43,314 nucleotides of DNA from JAYWGN01 sp043778255 (GCA_043778255.1 JAYWGN010000015.1:1-43314); one strand, 5' to 3'; counted from the stretch's first letter, positions 32,611 through 40,727 are shown. A program made the numbers and translations. The notes: a model not told the origin generated them from the sequence alone.

Positions 32611-34002
32611 TTACAACCCATACTGATCTAACAAATAAACCAATGCAGCCATACCTGCTGCACCTAAGTGTAACTCTCTTTTATTTACAGCTTCAAATAC
32701 ATCGTTACGGCTATGGTGTACATCAAAGTAGCGTTGGCTATCGGGTATTAGGCTTATAGTAGGTGTTTTATATTTTTCGGCAAGTGGTTCTATATCGGTA
32801 CCACCACCACCACGGCTCATTTCGCTTATGCCATATTGTTGCAATAAGGTTAACCAGCTCTTAAACTTTTTATACTGCTCATCATTCATACTACCGCCAA
32901 AACCACGTGGTGTAAAGCCTCCTGCATCACTTTCAATTGCTGCTATATTAGTTTCGTTATTAAGTGTAGTTAATTCGGCATACTTGTCAGCACCTCTTGC
33001 ACCGTTTTCTTCATTGGCAAATAGTACTACTCTTATAGTGTGCTTGGGTTGGTAACCAAGGGTTTTAAAAAGGTTAATTATTTCCATACTTTGTACTATA
33101 CCTGCACCATCATCATGTGCTCCTTCGCCAATATCCCAACTATCCAAATGCCCACCAATAGTTATAATTTGCTTAGGGTTTTCGCTGCCTTTTATTTCGG
33201 CTATTATATTATTAGCAACAGTATCGGGTAGCATTGTAGCATTAGTTTTTAGGCTAAATAATACTTTCCCATTTTTGTACAATTGGCTTAGGTTATCACC
33301 ATCTTGTATGCCTATAGCCACAGCAGGTATGTTGGTAATGGTGTCATTATATTGTTGTACACCAGTGTGGGGGTTATTGTCGTTAGCCGAACTTACACTT
33401 CTTACTATAACAGCCACTGCACCGTACTTTGCAGCCCTAGCTGCACCTTGCACTCTATATTTTACAGCATCGCTGTAAGCATTAAATGTACGTACAAATG
33501 TTTGGTTAAATGCATAGTTATAATATACTATTTTACCTTTTACATTTTCTTTTTGGGCTTCTAAGTCATCAAAGTTTTTGACTATAAGTAAGGGTGCCTT
33601 TAGTACAGTTCCATTGGTACCTATGGCATTGCCAAGGCTTAATATTTCTACGGTTTTTTCGGCTGTTTGTAAGTTGCCTGCTGTAGTACTACTCCACTTA
33701 TAACTTGCCTCCTCTTTAGCACCCCGTACCCAATGTGGTATGGTACAAAGTTGGCTATATACAGTATCGGCTTTATACTCTTTTAGGGTTTGCAAACCCC
33801 AAGCCTCAGCTTTGTACATTGCCGTACTGCCACTTACTCTATTCCCTATTTGTTTGCATAAGTATCGTAAACTATTATAGGCTTTACCATTTACTAAAGC
33901 TTCATCGTATATTTTTTTTATAAACGTAGAGTCGTTGGTGGTTTGTGCTTTGGCTATTATACTAGCGGCAATTAATAGTGTTGTACATACATATTTTATC
34001 AT
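32611..34002 (-). CDS. M28 family zinc metallopeptidase (carboxypeptidase Q-like), secreted
   Basis: 463 residues with signal peptide MIKYVCTTLLIAASIIAKAQ. A protease-associated (PA)-like insertion lies at about 120-245. The two-zinc catalytic core follows: IGGHLDSWDIGEGAHDDGAGIVQSMEI (His and bridging Asp), ANEENGARGADKYAEL (catalytic Glu pair), ESDAGGFTPRG (Asp ligand) and YFDVHHSRNDVFEAV (last His ligand). It would remove amino acids from peptides in the periplasm or outside the cell. It is monocistronic. Confidence 0.92.
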   Translation of the reverse strand: MIKYVCTTLLIAASIIAKAQTTNDSTFIKKIYDEALVNGKAYNSLRYLCKQIGNRVSGSTAMYKAEAWGLQTLKEYKADTVYSQLCTIPHWVRGAKEEASYKWSSTTAGNLQTAEKTVEILSLGNAIGTNGTVLKAPLLIVKNFDDLEAQKENVKGKIVYYNYAFNQTFVRTFNAYSDAVKYRVQGAARAAKYGAVAVIVRSVSSANDNNPHTGVQQYNDTITNIPAVAIGIQDGDNLSQLYKNGKVLFSLKTNATMLPDTVANNIIAEIKGSENPKQIITIGGHLDSWDIGEGAHDDGAGIVQSMEIINLFKTLGYQPKHTIRVVLFANEENGARGADKYAELTTLNNETNIAAIESDAGGFTPRGFGGSMNDEQYKKFKSWLTLLQQYGISEMSRGGGGTDIEPLAEKYKTPTISLIPDSQRYFDVHHSRNDVFEAVNKRELHLGAAGMAALVYLLDQYGL

Positions 34003-34120
34003 ACTGTAAATGTAACACTGTTTGGTATAATTTGTAGAATTTTTAATACAAGTAAGTATTTATAAAGTAGGTGGTGATGTGTAAAAAGTGAAAATCCGTA
34101 CAACATAAAACTTGATAAAG

Positions 34121-34531
34121 TTAAGCCATGCAAACTTTTTTAATTCCTTTCATTAATGACCGAGCTTTATTAGCAATTACTTTATCATGCATATAGTTGG
34201 TGTACCTTGCAGTCATTGACATACTTAATAACCAATCATAATCGGGTGCAATTTTAGGACAATTTTTTTCTACTAAATCAGCCAATAATTCATGCTTGCT
34301 TAACTTTCTACTATTATTATATCTATAAAAATCATCAATGCTGTTAATCACAGTTTTTTTACCTACAATTGACGGCATTTCAAAAGGAAATATTTTATAG
34401 GAAACAAATTGTAAAGCAGTGTAAAAAGATGTAGTAATTATCCAATCTGTAAATTCTTGATTCAACTCAAGGTAGTTACAAACAGCTTCATTGTATAAAG
34501 CATGGTTAAGTCTTTCGTTATTTTTTGTCAT
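34121..34531 (-). CDS. HEPN-like protein with R-x5-H motif
   Basis: 136 residues with ATG at 34531. The protein is all-helical, with EFTDWIITTSFYTALQFVSYKIF as an early helix pair. A later helix carries Arg109-YTNYM-His115, which fits the R-x4-6-H signature of HEPN ribonucleases. It then runs into DKVIANKARSLMKGIKK. HEPN proteins are toxins or effector RNases in many toxin-antitoxin, abortive-infection and CRISPR systems, though some are inactive partners. It overlaps the upstream gene by 14 bases, which implies tight coupling. The assignment rests on the motif and helical pattern; activity is not shown. Confidence 0.6.
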   Translation of the reverse strand: MTKNNERLNHALYNEAVCNYLELNQEFTDWIITTSFYTALQFVSYKIFPFEMPSIVGKKTVINSIDDFYRYNNSRKLSKHELLADLVEKNCPKIAPDYDWLLSMSMTARYTNYMHDKVIANKARSLMKGIKKVCMA

Positions 34532-34988
34532 ACTTTAAAAAATAGCCATCGGCAGTTAATGACTTTTCGTCTAAGTTTTTTGTGTCGGGCATAAATGTAA
34601 ACGTAATATAGAAACTATCACTTTCTACTTCATTTTTTAGTTTTCGAGCTTCTATAAAAATATTCCGAAATTTCTCCGAAATAAAATCTTCTTGCTTAGT
34701 TACAAATACAGCAGAAAATTTAGTAATTCCATCTGCTTTTAAATGAATACTTTTAAAACTAATTTTCTTTTTATTTGCATACACATAAAGCCTTTCAGCA
34801 ATTGTAGTAGCTATACTAATATTCCTTTTTAATTGATTAGTTAATATTTTAACTGATTCATCTTTACCCTCTTGCTTACCTTTTAAATAAGCATCTATCA
34901 AGTGGTCACCTGTATATACAGACTCTTCTCTTTTCCAATGTTGAGGAAATTGATTTGATTTGAAAGATTGCTTTTGAATTGTTTGCAT
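34518..34988 (-). CDS. Partner of the HEPN-like protein, unknown family
   Basis: 156 residues from the ATG at 34988. The longer frame to 35015 would start at TTG inside the likely -7 box (35020-35013), so it is rejected. Residues 25-75 are helical and charged (LIDAYLKGKQEGKDESVKIL...IATTIAERLYVYAN). The second half is alpha+beta: SFKSIHLKADGITKFSAVFV, a helix EKFRNIFIEARKLKNEVES, then DSFYITFTFMPDTKNLDEKS and ADGYFLKYDKK. It has no GS-x10-D-x-D motif, so it is not a canonical MNT-type nucleotidyltransferase antitoxin, though the strand-helix-strand pattern could be a degenerate relative. Its order and overlap with the HEPN-like gene suggest an antitoxin or regulatory partner (inference). Confidence 0.55.
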   Translation of the reverse strand: MQTIQKQSFKSNQFPQHWKREESVYTGDHLIDAYLKGKQEGKDESVKILTNQLKRNISIATTIAERLYVYANKKKISFKSIHLKADGITKFSAVFVTKQEDFISEKFRNIFIEARKLKNEVESDSFYITFTFMPDTKNLDEKSLTADGYFLKYDKK

Positions 34989-35012
34989 TTTATAATATCC
35001 AAAATAGGTGTG

Positions 35013-35020
35013 CAAATATA
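35013..35020 (-). promoter_or_regulatory. -7 box (TATATTTG) of the HEPN gene pair
   Basis: On the minus strand TATATTTG matches TAnnTTTG and lies 25 bases before the ATG at 34988. It overlaps the rejected TTG start at 35015. Confidence 0.6.
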
Positions 35021-35153
35021 AGTAGCTTATATATATTTACAATACAATATTGAATTATTGCAACGCTACAATTTTTATGTGTTGCCAACCAGCTCTTAAT
35101 ATTATTTATTTTTTTTAATTAAACTTTTACACAATGTTATATTGCTCATGGGC

Positions 35154-35220
35154 TTACTTATACCGAATAACTCGGTACAAGTAATGTGGTAGCTACCGTT
35201 GCCTTTGGCAATGGTACTAC
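35154..35220. other. Two consecutive stem-loops upstream of bshA
   Basis: TTACTTATACCGA (35154-35166) pairs with TCGGTACAAGTAA (35172-35184), 12 of 13 positions. ACCGTTGCC (35195-35203) pairs with GGCAATGGT (35207-35215), with an outer GTA/TAC. A frame through this area reads GTSNVVATVAFGNGTTNVKP after a stop, so it may instead be a decayed coding fragment. The whole gap 35016-35389 has no other gene. Confidence 0.45.
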
Positions 35221-35389
35221 AAACGTAAAGCCGTTACAAATGCTGAATAATAGTACAAATGCTCACAGCCCCAAAGTGTATTCCAAAAAATTAAAAATTC
35301 ATTATTTTATTTATATACAAACTCATAAATAAAACCAATGCTATTAACATCAAAAATTCGCTAACTTGCTTACTAATATTCTAAATTTT

Positions 35390-36514
35390 ATGAAGATAGG
35401 AATTGCTTGTTACCCAACTTATGGTGGTAGTGGTGTATTGGCTACCGAATTGGGCAAAGCATTAGCACTTAATGGCCATCAAGTTCACTTTATTACCTAC
35501 CAACAACCCGTAAGGTTAAGCAGCTTTGAACCCAATATTTTTTACCATGAGGTAAGGGTACCTACTTATCCATTATTTGATTTTCCGCCTTACGAAACGG
35601 CTCTGGCAAGCACTATGGTGGATGTAGTAAAAAATAATACCCTCGATATACTCCACGTTCATTATGCTATACCACATGCAGCTGCTGCTTATATGGCTAA
35701 GCAAATATTGCATAAAGAAGGCATAAAAATTCCGTTTATTACCACACTACACGGTACCGATATTACCCTTGTTGGTAAAGATAAAACTTATGCTCCTGTA
35801 GTAACATTTAGCATTAACGAAAGTGATGCTATAACAGCTGTGAGTAATAACTTGAGAGAAGAAACATTTAAGTTTTTTAACATCACAAAACCAATAGAGG
35901 TAATCCATAATTTTGTTGATGTAAAACGATTTAGCAAAAAACCAATTGATGCTTTTAGAAAAGTAATAGCGCCCAATGGTGAACGTGTATTGTTACATGC
36001 CAGCAACTTTAGAAAAGTAAAAAGAGTGCAAGATGTAATGGAAATATTTGCCACTGTACGTACACAAATACCTGCAAAATTAATAATGATTGGCGATGGA
36101 CCAGAGCGCCCAATGGCTGAGGAACTTTGCCGTACTTTAGGGTATTGTGATGATGTAAGGTTTGTGGGCAAACAAGAACAAATGGAAGAAATATTACCCA
36201 TAGCCGATTTGTTTTTGCTTACTAGTGATTATGAAAGTTTTGGCCTTGCAGCACTCGAGGCCATGGCGAGTAGTGTACCTGTTATAAGCACTAATGCAGG
36301 TGGCCTGCCCGAAATAAATATACATGGCGTAACCGGCTATATGGCTAATGTAGGCGATGTAGCAAGTATGAGTAGCTTTGCTATTGCCTTACTTACCAAT
36401 GCAGAAAAGTTAGCCACCTTAAAACAAAATGCTTATAACCATGCCCTCACTTTTGACATTAGCAATATAGTACCCACCTACGAAAAGCTTTATGAGCGGG
36501 TAATTGGGGCTTAG
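35390..36514 (+). CDS. bshA: N-acetyl-alpha-D-glucosaminyl L-malate synthase BshA
   Basis: 374 residues from the ATG at 35390 (MKIGIACYPTYGGSGVLATELG, the family start); an upstream in-frame start adds 8 residues without support. It is a GT4 glycosyltransferase: the N-terminal domain has FITYQQPVRL and HEVRVPTYPLFDFPPYETALAS, the middle has HGTDITLVGKD and ITAVSNNLREET, and the C-terminal nucleotide-sugar domain has FRKVKRVQDVMEIF and LLTSDYESFGLAALEAMASSVPVISTNAGGLPE. It joins UDP-GlcNAc and L-malate in the first step of bacillithiol synthesis. The end overlaps the last bases of the convergent DAHP synthase gene. BshB and BshC are not in the window. Confidence 0.93.
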   Translation: MKIGIACYPTYGGSGVLATELGKALALNGHQVHFITYQQPVRLSSFEPNIFYHEVRVPTYPLFDFPPYETALASTMVDVVKNNTLDILHVHYAIPHAAAAYMAKQILHKEGIKIPFITTLHGTDITLVGKDKTYAPVVTFSINESDAITAVSNNLREETFKFFNITKPIEVIHNFVDVKRFSKKPIDAFRKVIAPNGERVLLHASNFRKVKRVQDVMEIFATVRTQIPAKLIMIGDGPERPMAEELCRTLGYCDDVRFVGKQEQMEEILPIADLFLLTSDYESFGLAALEAMASSVPVISTNAGGLPEINIHGVTGYMANVGDVASMSSFAIALLTNAEKLATLKQNAYNHALTFDISNIVPTYEKLYERVIGA

Positions 36515-37575
36515 CTAGTTATTTTATTTTGATGGCTTATACTTTCCAAATGCACAGCATCAAAGTATTTGGTTATAAAATCTTTGCTGAGGCCTAAGGC
36601 ATTGCCTTTGGCAATAGCACGTTCTAATATTTCGTTCCAACGGTTGCTTTGTAGTATGGTTACATTATTATCTTTTTTGTAAATGCCAATTTTATCGGCC
36701 ACTTTCATACGTTGGCTTAGCAGTTGTAGTAGTTCATCATCAAGCTGGTTTATTTGTTCTCTAAGTGTAGTTAATACACTCAAAAATTCGGTTTGGTCCA
36801 CCGTATCGTGTTTCCATATTATGCTATTAAGCATTTCCAATAACCGTTGGGGAGTTACCTGTTGTTTGGCATCACTCCAAGCAGTAAGTGGGTCTATATG
36901 GCTTTCAATCATAAGGCCATTATAATCCAAATCAATGGCACGTTGTGCTACGGTTTGCAATATATCTCGTCGGCCACATATATGCGATGGGTCGCAAATG
37001 ATGGGCAGCTCAGGGTTTCGTCGTTTCATTTCAATTGCTAATTGCCACATAGGTGCATTGCGGTATTCGGTATTGCCATAGCTACTAAAGCCACGGTGTA
37101 TAAGGCCAATGGTAGCTATACCTGCTTTTGCCACCCTTTCTACTGCACCAAGCCACAATTCGAGGTCGGGGTTTATGGGGTTTTTTATAAGTACGGGTAC
37201 ATTACTACCTCGTAAGGCATCGGCTACATCCTGTACACTAAATGGGTTTACGGTAGTTCTTGCTCCAATCCAAAGCATATCCACATCAAAGTTAAGTGCA
37301 TCTTCTACTTGCTTTGCAGTAGCCACTTCTACAGTTATTGGTAAGCCAGTTATTTTTTTTGCTTGGTTAAGCCAAGGCAGCCCAATTACACCTACACCTT
37401 CAAAACTTCCAGGCCTAGTGCGGGGTTTCCATATACCTGCCCTCAATATATCTACACGGTTGGTAGCTGCTAATTCGGTGGCAGTTTGTAGTACTTGTTC
37501 TTCGGTTTCGGCACTACAAGGCCCAGCAATAATTAAGTGTTTTTTTTGTAATAAGGTTTTAATTGGTGTACTCAT
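36511..37575 (-). CDS. Bifunctional DAHP synthase / chorismate mutase (type II, C-terminal)
   Basis: 354 residues. The N-terminal 255 or so are a class I-beta DAHP synthase: LIIAGPCSAETEEQ, WKPRTRPGSFEGVG with the substrate-binding KPRT, PVLIKNPINPD, IGLIHRGFSSYG and CDPSHICGRRD. The C-terminal 90 residues are an AroQ chorismate mutase: LTTLREQINQLDDELLQLLSQRMKVADKIGIYKK...VTILQSNRWNEIL. The fusion makes DAHP from PEP and erythrose-4-phosphate and also converts chorismate to prephenate. In other Bacteria such fusions let prephenate or chorismate inhibit DAHP synthesis. It is last in the operon; one base separates its ATG from the tyrA stop. Confidence 0.95.
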   Translation of the reverse strand: MSTPIKTLLQKKHLIIAGPCSAETEEQVLQTATELAATNRVDILRAGIWKPRTRPGSFEGVGVIGLPWLNQAKKITGLPITVEVATAKQVEDALNFDVDMLWIGARTTVNPFSVQDVADALRGSNVPVLIKNPINPDLELWLGAVERVAKAGIATIGLIHRGFSSYGNTEYRNAPMWQLAIEMKRRNPELPIICDPSHICGRRDILQTVAQRAIDLDYNGLMIESHIDPLTAWSDAKQQVTPQRLLEMLNSIIWKHDTVDQTEFLSVLTTLREQINQLDDELLQLLSQRMKVADKIGIYKKDNNVTILQSNRWNEILERAIAKGNALGLSKDFITKYFDAVHLESISHQNKITS

Positions 37576-37576
37576 T

Positions 37577-38470
37577 TTATGGTAATATTTTTTTAATTTT
37601 ATTGGCTTGCAGTATTAATGCAGTTAGCTGTTGTTCGTTGTGTTGTATAAGGTTTTTTTTAAACTCGGCAAGTTGTACTTCTAGTTCCATAAGTACATCT
37701 AATATGTTTTTTTTATTTTCCAAAAATATGGGTACCCACATTGTGGCATTACTTTTGGCCAATCTTACAGTACTTTCAAATCCACCACTTGCTAACTCAA
37801 ATATAGTGTTGTTTTCTTTTTCTTTTTGCAATACTGTATTGGCTAATGCAAAGCTGGTTAAGTGGCTTATATGGCTTATGTAAGCAGTGTGTAGGTCATG
37901 TGCTTTGGCATCCATATATATAGTGTGCATTCCAAGTTTTTTGTATAACGCTACTGTTTTGGCTAATTGAGCTTTGCCACTTTCGTTAGCATTACATATA
38001 ACCACGGCCTTATTTTTAAAAGCAATTTTTTGTGCAGCTTCAGGGCCACTATATTCCGTACCCCACATAGGGTGTGTAGCTACAAAGTTAGCACGGTTGC
38101 TATGGTTATTTATACAATGTAATATTTCTGTTTTGGTACTGCCTACATCTATTACTGTATGGTGTGTAGTGTAGTTAAGTAGTGTGGGTAAAATGCTTTT
38201 GATAGTATGTACGGGTACTGCCAATATAACCATCGATGAGTTTTCAATAGCTTTTTTGAGTGGCAATATTTCGTGTACAATACCTAATTCGAGGGCTTTT
38301 GCTGCATTTTTTTTATTATTTTCTACACCTATAATGTGGGTGGCAATTTTATATTTTTGCAAAGCATAAGCTATTGACCCACCCATAAGCCCTGTACCAA
38401 CTATGGTATAAGTAGTAGCTATATTTGGCGAAACCATTTGTTTATTTATTTTTTTCTCTTTTAGTTTCAT
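37577..38470 (-). CDS. tyrA: Prephenate dehydrogenase
   Basis: 297 residues with ATG at 38470; a second ATG 11 codons later (MVSPNIATTYTIVG) is equally possible. The Rossmann motif is IVGTGLMGGSIAYAL. Family motifs follow in MVILAVPVHTIKSILPTLL, TVIDVGSTKTEIL, FVATHPMWGTEYSGPEAA with the catalytic His, and TAYISHISHLTSFAL. It oxidises prephenate to 4-hydroxyphenylpyruvate with NAD(P)+ on the way to tyrosine. There is no fused mutase, consistent with the mutase being carried by the next gene. It starts 9 bases after the aminotransferase stop. Confidence 0.93.
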   Translation of the reverse strand: MKLKEKKINKQMVSPNIATTYTIVGTGLMGGSIAYALQKYKIATHIIGVENNKKNAAKALELGIVHEILPLKKAIENSSMVILAVPVHTIKSILPTLLNYTTHHTVIDVGSTKTEILHCINNHSNRANFVATHPMWGTEYSGPEAAQKIAFKNKAVVICNANESGKAQLAKTVALYKKLGMHTIYMDAKAHDLHTAYISHISHLTSFALANTVLQKEKENNTIFELASGGFESTVRLAKSNATMWVPIFLENKKNILDVLMELEVQLAEFKKNLIQHNEQQLTALILQANKIKKILP

Positions 38471-38479
38471 TACAATTTT

Positions 38480-39631
38480 TTAGTTCATTATTTTTTGTAA
38501 AGCTTCGCTTAAAATGGTTGCTGATTGGCACAAACTAATCCGAATATAATTATTGCCTTGGCTACCAAATATACCACCTGGTGTTATAAATACATTTTTT
38601 TGATACAACAAATAATCACTCAAAGCATAACCATCGGTGTAAGTTGGTGGCACTTTAGCCCATACAAAAAGCCCTTGTTGTGGTGTGGTATAGGTACATT
38701 GCAAATAGTCTAATATTTGCATGGCAATTATTTTTCTACTGGCATATAAATTATTTAGTGCAGTATGCCATTCCGTTGATAACTCCAAAGCCTTAGCAGC
38801 AGCAAGTTGTAAAGGCAATAGCATCCCACTATCCATATTACTTTTGTATTGCAACACATTATGTATAACGGTGGCATTACCACAAAGCATACCCATTCGC
38901 CAACCTGCCATATTGTGGCTTTTGCTTAATGAGTTAAGTTCCACAGCTGTAGTAGTGGCAGCTTCTATTTGTAATATACTCAAAGGGTTGCTGCTAAGTA
39001 TGCAACTATACGGGTTATCATTTACAATTAATATATTGTGGCTAAGCCCAAAGTCAATTATTTTTTTAAATAATACTAAGGATGCAGCAGCACCTGTAGG
39101 CATGTGTGGATAGTTTACAAACATCATTTTTACCGAACTCAAATCTAATTGTTCAAGTGCTTCCATATCGGGTTCCCAATTATTTAGAGCAGCTAATACA
39201 TACTCCTCACAAGTGCCACCAGCAAGGGTTACTGCTGCTTTATAAGTTGGGTAACCGGGGTTAGGTATAAGCACTTTGTCGCCTTGGTTAAGGTGTGCCA
39301 TACACAAGTGCATAATGCCCTCTTTACTGCCAATTAAAGGCAATATTTCGGTAGTAGCATTTAAGGTTACTTTATACAAATTATTGTACCATAGTTGTAT
39401 AGCATTACGTAATGTTGGTACTCCTTTGTAGCTTTGGTAACCATGGCTGGTTGGGTTAGTTACAGCTTGTTGCAACGTATCAATTACTGTAGGGTGTGGT
39501 GCAGTATCGGGGTTACCTATACCGAGGTTTATTATATTGCTTCCAGTAGCATTTAAGGTAGCAATTTCTTGCAACTTGGTACTAAAGTAATATTCATTAA
39601 CGGTGGCTAATCGGTTAGCTGCTTGTATCAT
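38480..39631 (-). CDS. Class I/II pyridoxal-phosphate aminotransferase (aromatic operon)
   Basis: 383 residues with ATG at 39631, overlapping the pheA stop as ATGA. Fold-type I features include NLGIGNPDTAPHPTV near the start, SKEGIMHLCMAHL, VLIPNPGYPTYKAAVTL, MFVNYPHMPTGAAAS, VNDNPYSCI, and the PLP-lysine motif SLSKSHNMAGWRMG. The position between pheA and tyrA makes it the likely transaminase for phenylpyruvate and 4-hydroxyphenylpyruvate (or prephenate). The sequence alone would also fit aspartate- or diaminopimelate-type transaminases, so specificity is inferred from context. Confidence 0.9.
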   Translation of the reverse strand: MIQAANRLATVNEYYFSTKLQEIATLNATGSNIINLGIGNPDTAPHPTVIDTLQQAVTNPTSHGYQSYKGVPTLRNAIQLWYNNLYKVTLNATTEILPLIGSKEGIMHLCMAHLNQGDKVLIPNPGYPTYKAAVTLAGGTCEEYVLAALNNWEPDMEALEQLDLSSVKMMFVNYPHMPTGAAASLVLFKKIIDFGLSHNILIVNDNPYSCILSSNPLSILQIEAATTTAVELNSLSKSHNMAGWRMGMLCGNATVIHNVLQYKSNMDSGMLLPLQLAAAKALELSTEWHTALNNLYASRKIIAMQILDYLQCTYTTPQQGLFVWAKVPPTYTDGYALSDYLLYQKNVFITPGGIFGSQGNNYIRISLCQSATILSEALQKIMN

Positions 39632-40479
39632 TTTTTATTAGTTTTAGTTGTATTATTCCGTTTACCATTTTTATATACGCCTAGTACTTTATAGTTAATT
39701 GTATTTTTTTGTAAAATGCTATTGATGGTTATAAACTGTTTTGGTGTATCAAACTCAATATCGGCATAAAAGTAATAATTAAAGTTGCTACCCGCTACAG
39801 GAAACGATTGTAGCTTACTCAAATTAATACCCTCCTTAGCTATTAATGTGAGCACCTTAGCTAAACTGCCTATTGTATGTTGTGCAGCAAAGTATATAGT
39901 GGCTTTATTACAGTCATTTGTTAAAGTTAGCTTTTGTTTTTCCAAAATTAAAAACCGAGTATAATTATTGGCATTGGTATGTATGTTGGGTACTAGTATT
40001 TGTAGGTTATATAGGCTAGCTGCAAGGCTACTTGCTATAGCCGCTTTGGTAGTGTGTTTGTGGTGTTGTATATATTTTGCACTCAATGCAGTATCGTCTG
40101 TTTCTACTAATTTAAAATGAGTAGCATCTAAATATTTACTACACTGCAATAATGCCATTGGGTGGCTATGTACCTCTTTTATTTGTGCTAAGCTTACACC
40201 GTGGTTAGCTAGTAAGTGTTGCTTTATGGGTAGGTATATTTCGCCTACTATATACAGTTTACTTTGTTGTAGTAAGGTATAATTGGGCAATATGCTACCT
40301 GCTATACTGTTTTCAATGGCCACTACTGCACCATGGCAAGTGGGGTTATTTTTTGTTAGGTTAAATGTTTCAGCAAATGTAGCACAGCAAATTACGGATG
40401 CTTTGTTACCCGTATATTTGGCTACTGCCATTTGGTGAAAACTCCCTTCAAACCCTTGTATAGTGTATGTTTTGCTCAT
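39628..40479 (-). CDS. pheA: Prephenate dehydratase with ACT domain
   Basis: 283 residues from the ATG at 40479 (MSKTYTIQGFEGSFHQMA). The frame stays open upstream to a TTG at 40539, but those codons are the translated attenuator hairpin and are not protein. The dehydratase part has VVAIENSIAGSILPNY and NYTRFLILEK (the Thr-Arg-Phe motif). The ACT domain is IGSLAKVLTLIAKEGINLSKLQSFPVAGSN. It converts prephenate to phenylpyruvate, and the ACT domain normally gives feedback inhibition by phenylalanine. It is the first structural gene of pheA-aminotransferase-tyrA-DAHPS/CM. No spacer exists between the terminator U-tract and its ATG. Confidence 0.94.
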   Translation of the reverse strand: MSKTYTIQGFEGSFHQMAVAKYTGNKASVICCATFAETFNLTKNNPTCHGAVVAIENSIAGSILPNYTLLQQSKLYIVGEIYLPIKQHLLANHGVSLAQIKEVHSHPMALLQCSKYLDATHFKLVETDDTALSAKYIQHHKHTTKAAIASSLAASLYNLQILVPNIHTNANNYTRFLILEKQKLTLTNDCNKATIYFAAQHTIGSLAKVLTLIAKEGINLSKLQSFPVAGSNFNYYFYADIEFDTPKQFITINSILQKNTINYKVLGVYKNGKRNNTTKTNKK

Positions 40480-40505
40480 AAAAAAACCACGCTGTTTGCG
40501 TGGGG
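40480..40505 (-). terminator. Attenuator terminator hairpin directly abutting the pheA start codon
   Basis: In the transcript CCACGC pairs with GCGUGG around AAACA, followed by seven U residues and then AUG of pheA. A CCCC run at the 5' side (40505-40502) can alternatively pair with GGGG at 40552-40549, immediately after the leader-peptide stop codon. Confidence 0.85.
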
Positions 40506-40552
40506 TAAATAAATTTGTAACGTTATTGGTATAGTACAAAAAATAATTCCCC

Positions 40553-40615
40553 TTAGATACTACAATAGTAATAAGAGTAATAAAAAAACCAGTTTTGTAC
40601 CTTTATGATAGTCAT
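40553..40615 (-). CDS. Aromatic leader peptide MTIIKVQNWFFYYSYYYCSI
   Basis: A 20-codon open frame with ATG at 40615 and TAA at 40553 encodes one Trp, two Phe and five Tyr within nine residues (WFFYYSYYY). It is followed at once by GGGG, about 45 bases of AT-rich RNA, and the CCACGC/GCGTGG hairpin with its U-tract at the start of pheA. This is the layout of ribosome-mediated transcription attenuation, as in the pheL, trpL and hisL leaders of enteric bacteria. When charged Tyr, Phe or Trp tRNA is scarce, a ribosome stalled here would favour an alternative fold and transcription would continue into the operon. The function is inferred from position and composition. The run of aromatic codons is far outside chance for a 20-codon frame just upstream of a Phe/Tyr operon. 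Confidence 0.85.
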   Translation of the reverse strand: MTIIKVQNWFFYYSYYYCSI

Positions 40616-40623
40616 AGTGCTAA

Positions 40624-40651
40624 GTTAGTATAGTTAAGTTGATGTGCCAAA
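40624..40651 (-). promoter_or_regulatory. Possible promoter of the aromatic operon (TTTG-N20-TAACTTAG)
   Basis: On the minus strand TTTG (40651-40648) is followed after 20 bases by TAACTTAG, a 6 of 8 match to TAnnTTTG. The start site would then fall very near the leader ATG, giving a nearly leaderless transcript. It lies after the terminator of the lipoprotein gene at 40694-40727, so the operon needs a promoter in this gap. Confidence 0.35.
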
Positions 40652-40693
40652 TAATAAAATTGATAAGTTATATTTTAAAAAAAACATTATTAC

Positions 40694-40727
40694 CAAAAAA
40701 AATGCCATTCCTAAGAATAGGAACGGC
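40694..40727 (-). terminator. Rho-independent terminator of the Ala-rich lipoprotein gene
   Basis: On the minus strand GCCGTTCCTA pairs with TAGGAATGGC around TTCT (one G-T pair), followed by ATTTTTTTT. A second small hairpin (ACCGAATATTTTCGGT) lies nearer the gene at 40762-40777. Confidence 0.82.

Noticed and set aside
34989..35015. TTG at 35015 as the start of the HEPN partner gene
   Set aside because: It lies inside the TATATTTG promoter box; the ATG at 34988 is preferred.
37109..37585. Long open frame antisense to the DAHP synthase gene
   Set aside because: It is fully inside a highly conserved enzyme gene on the other strand; a shadow frame.
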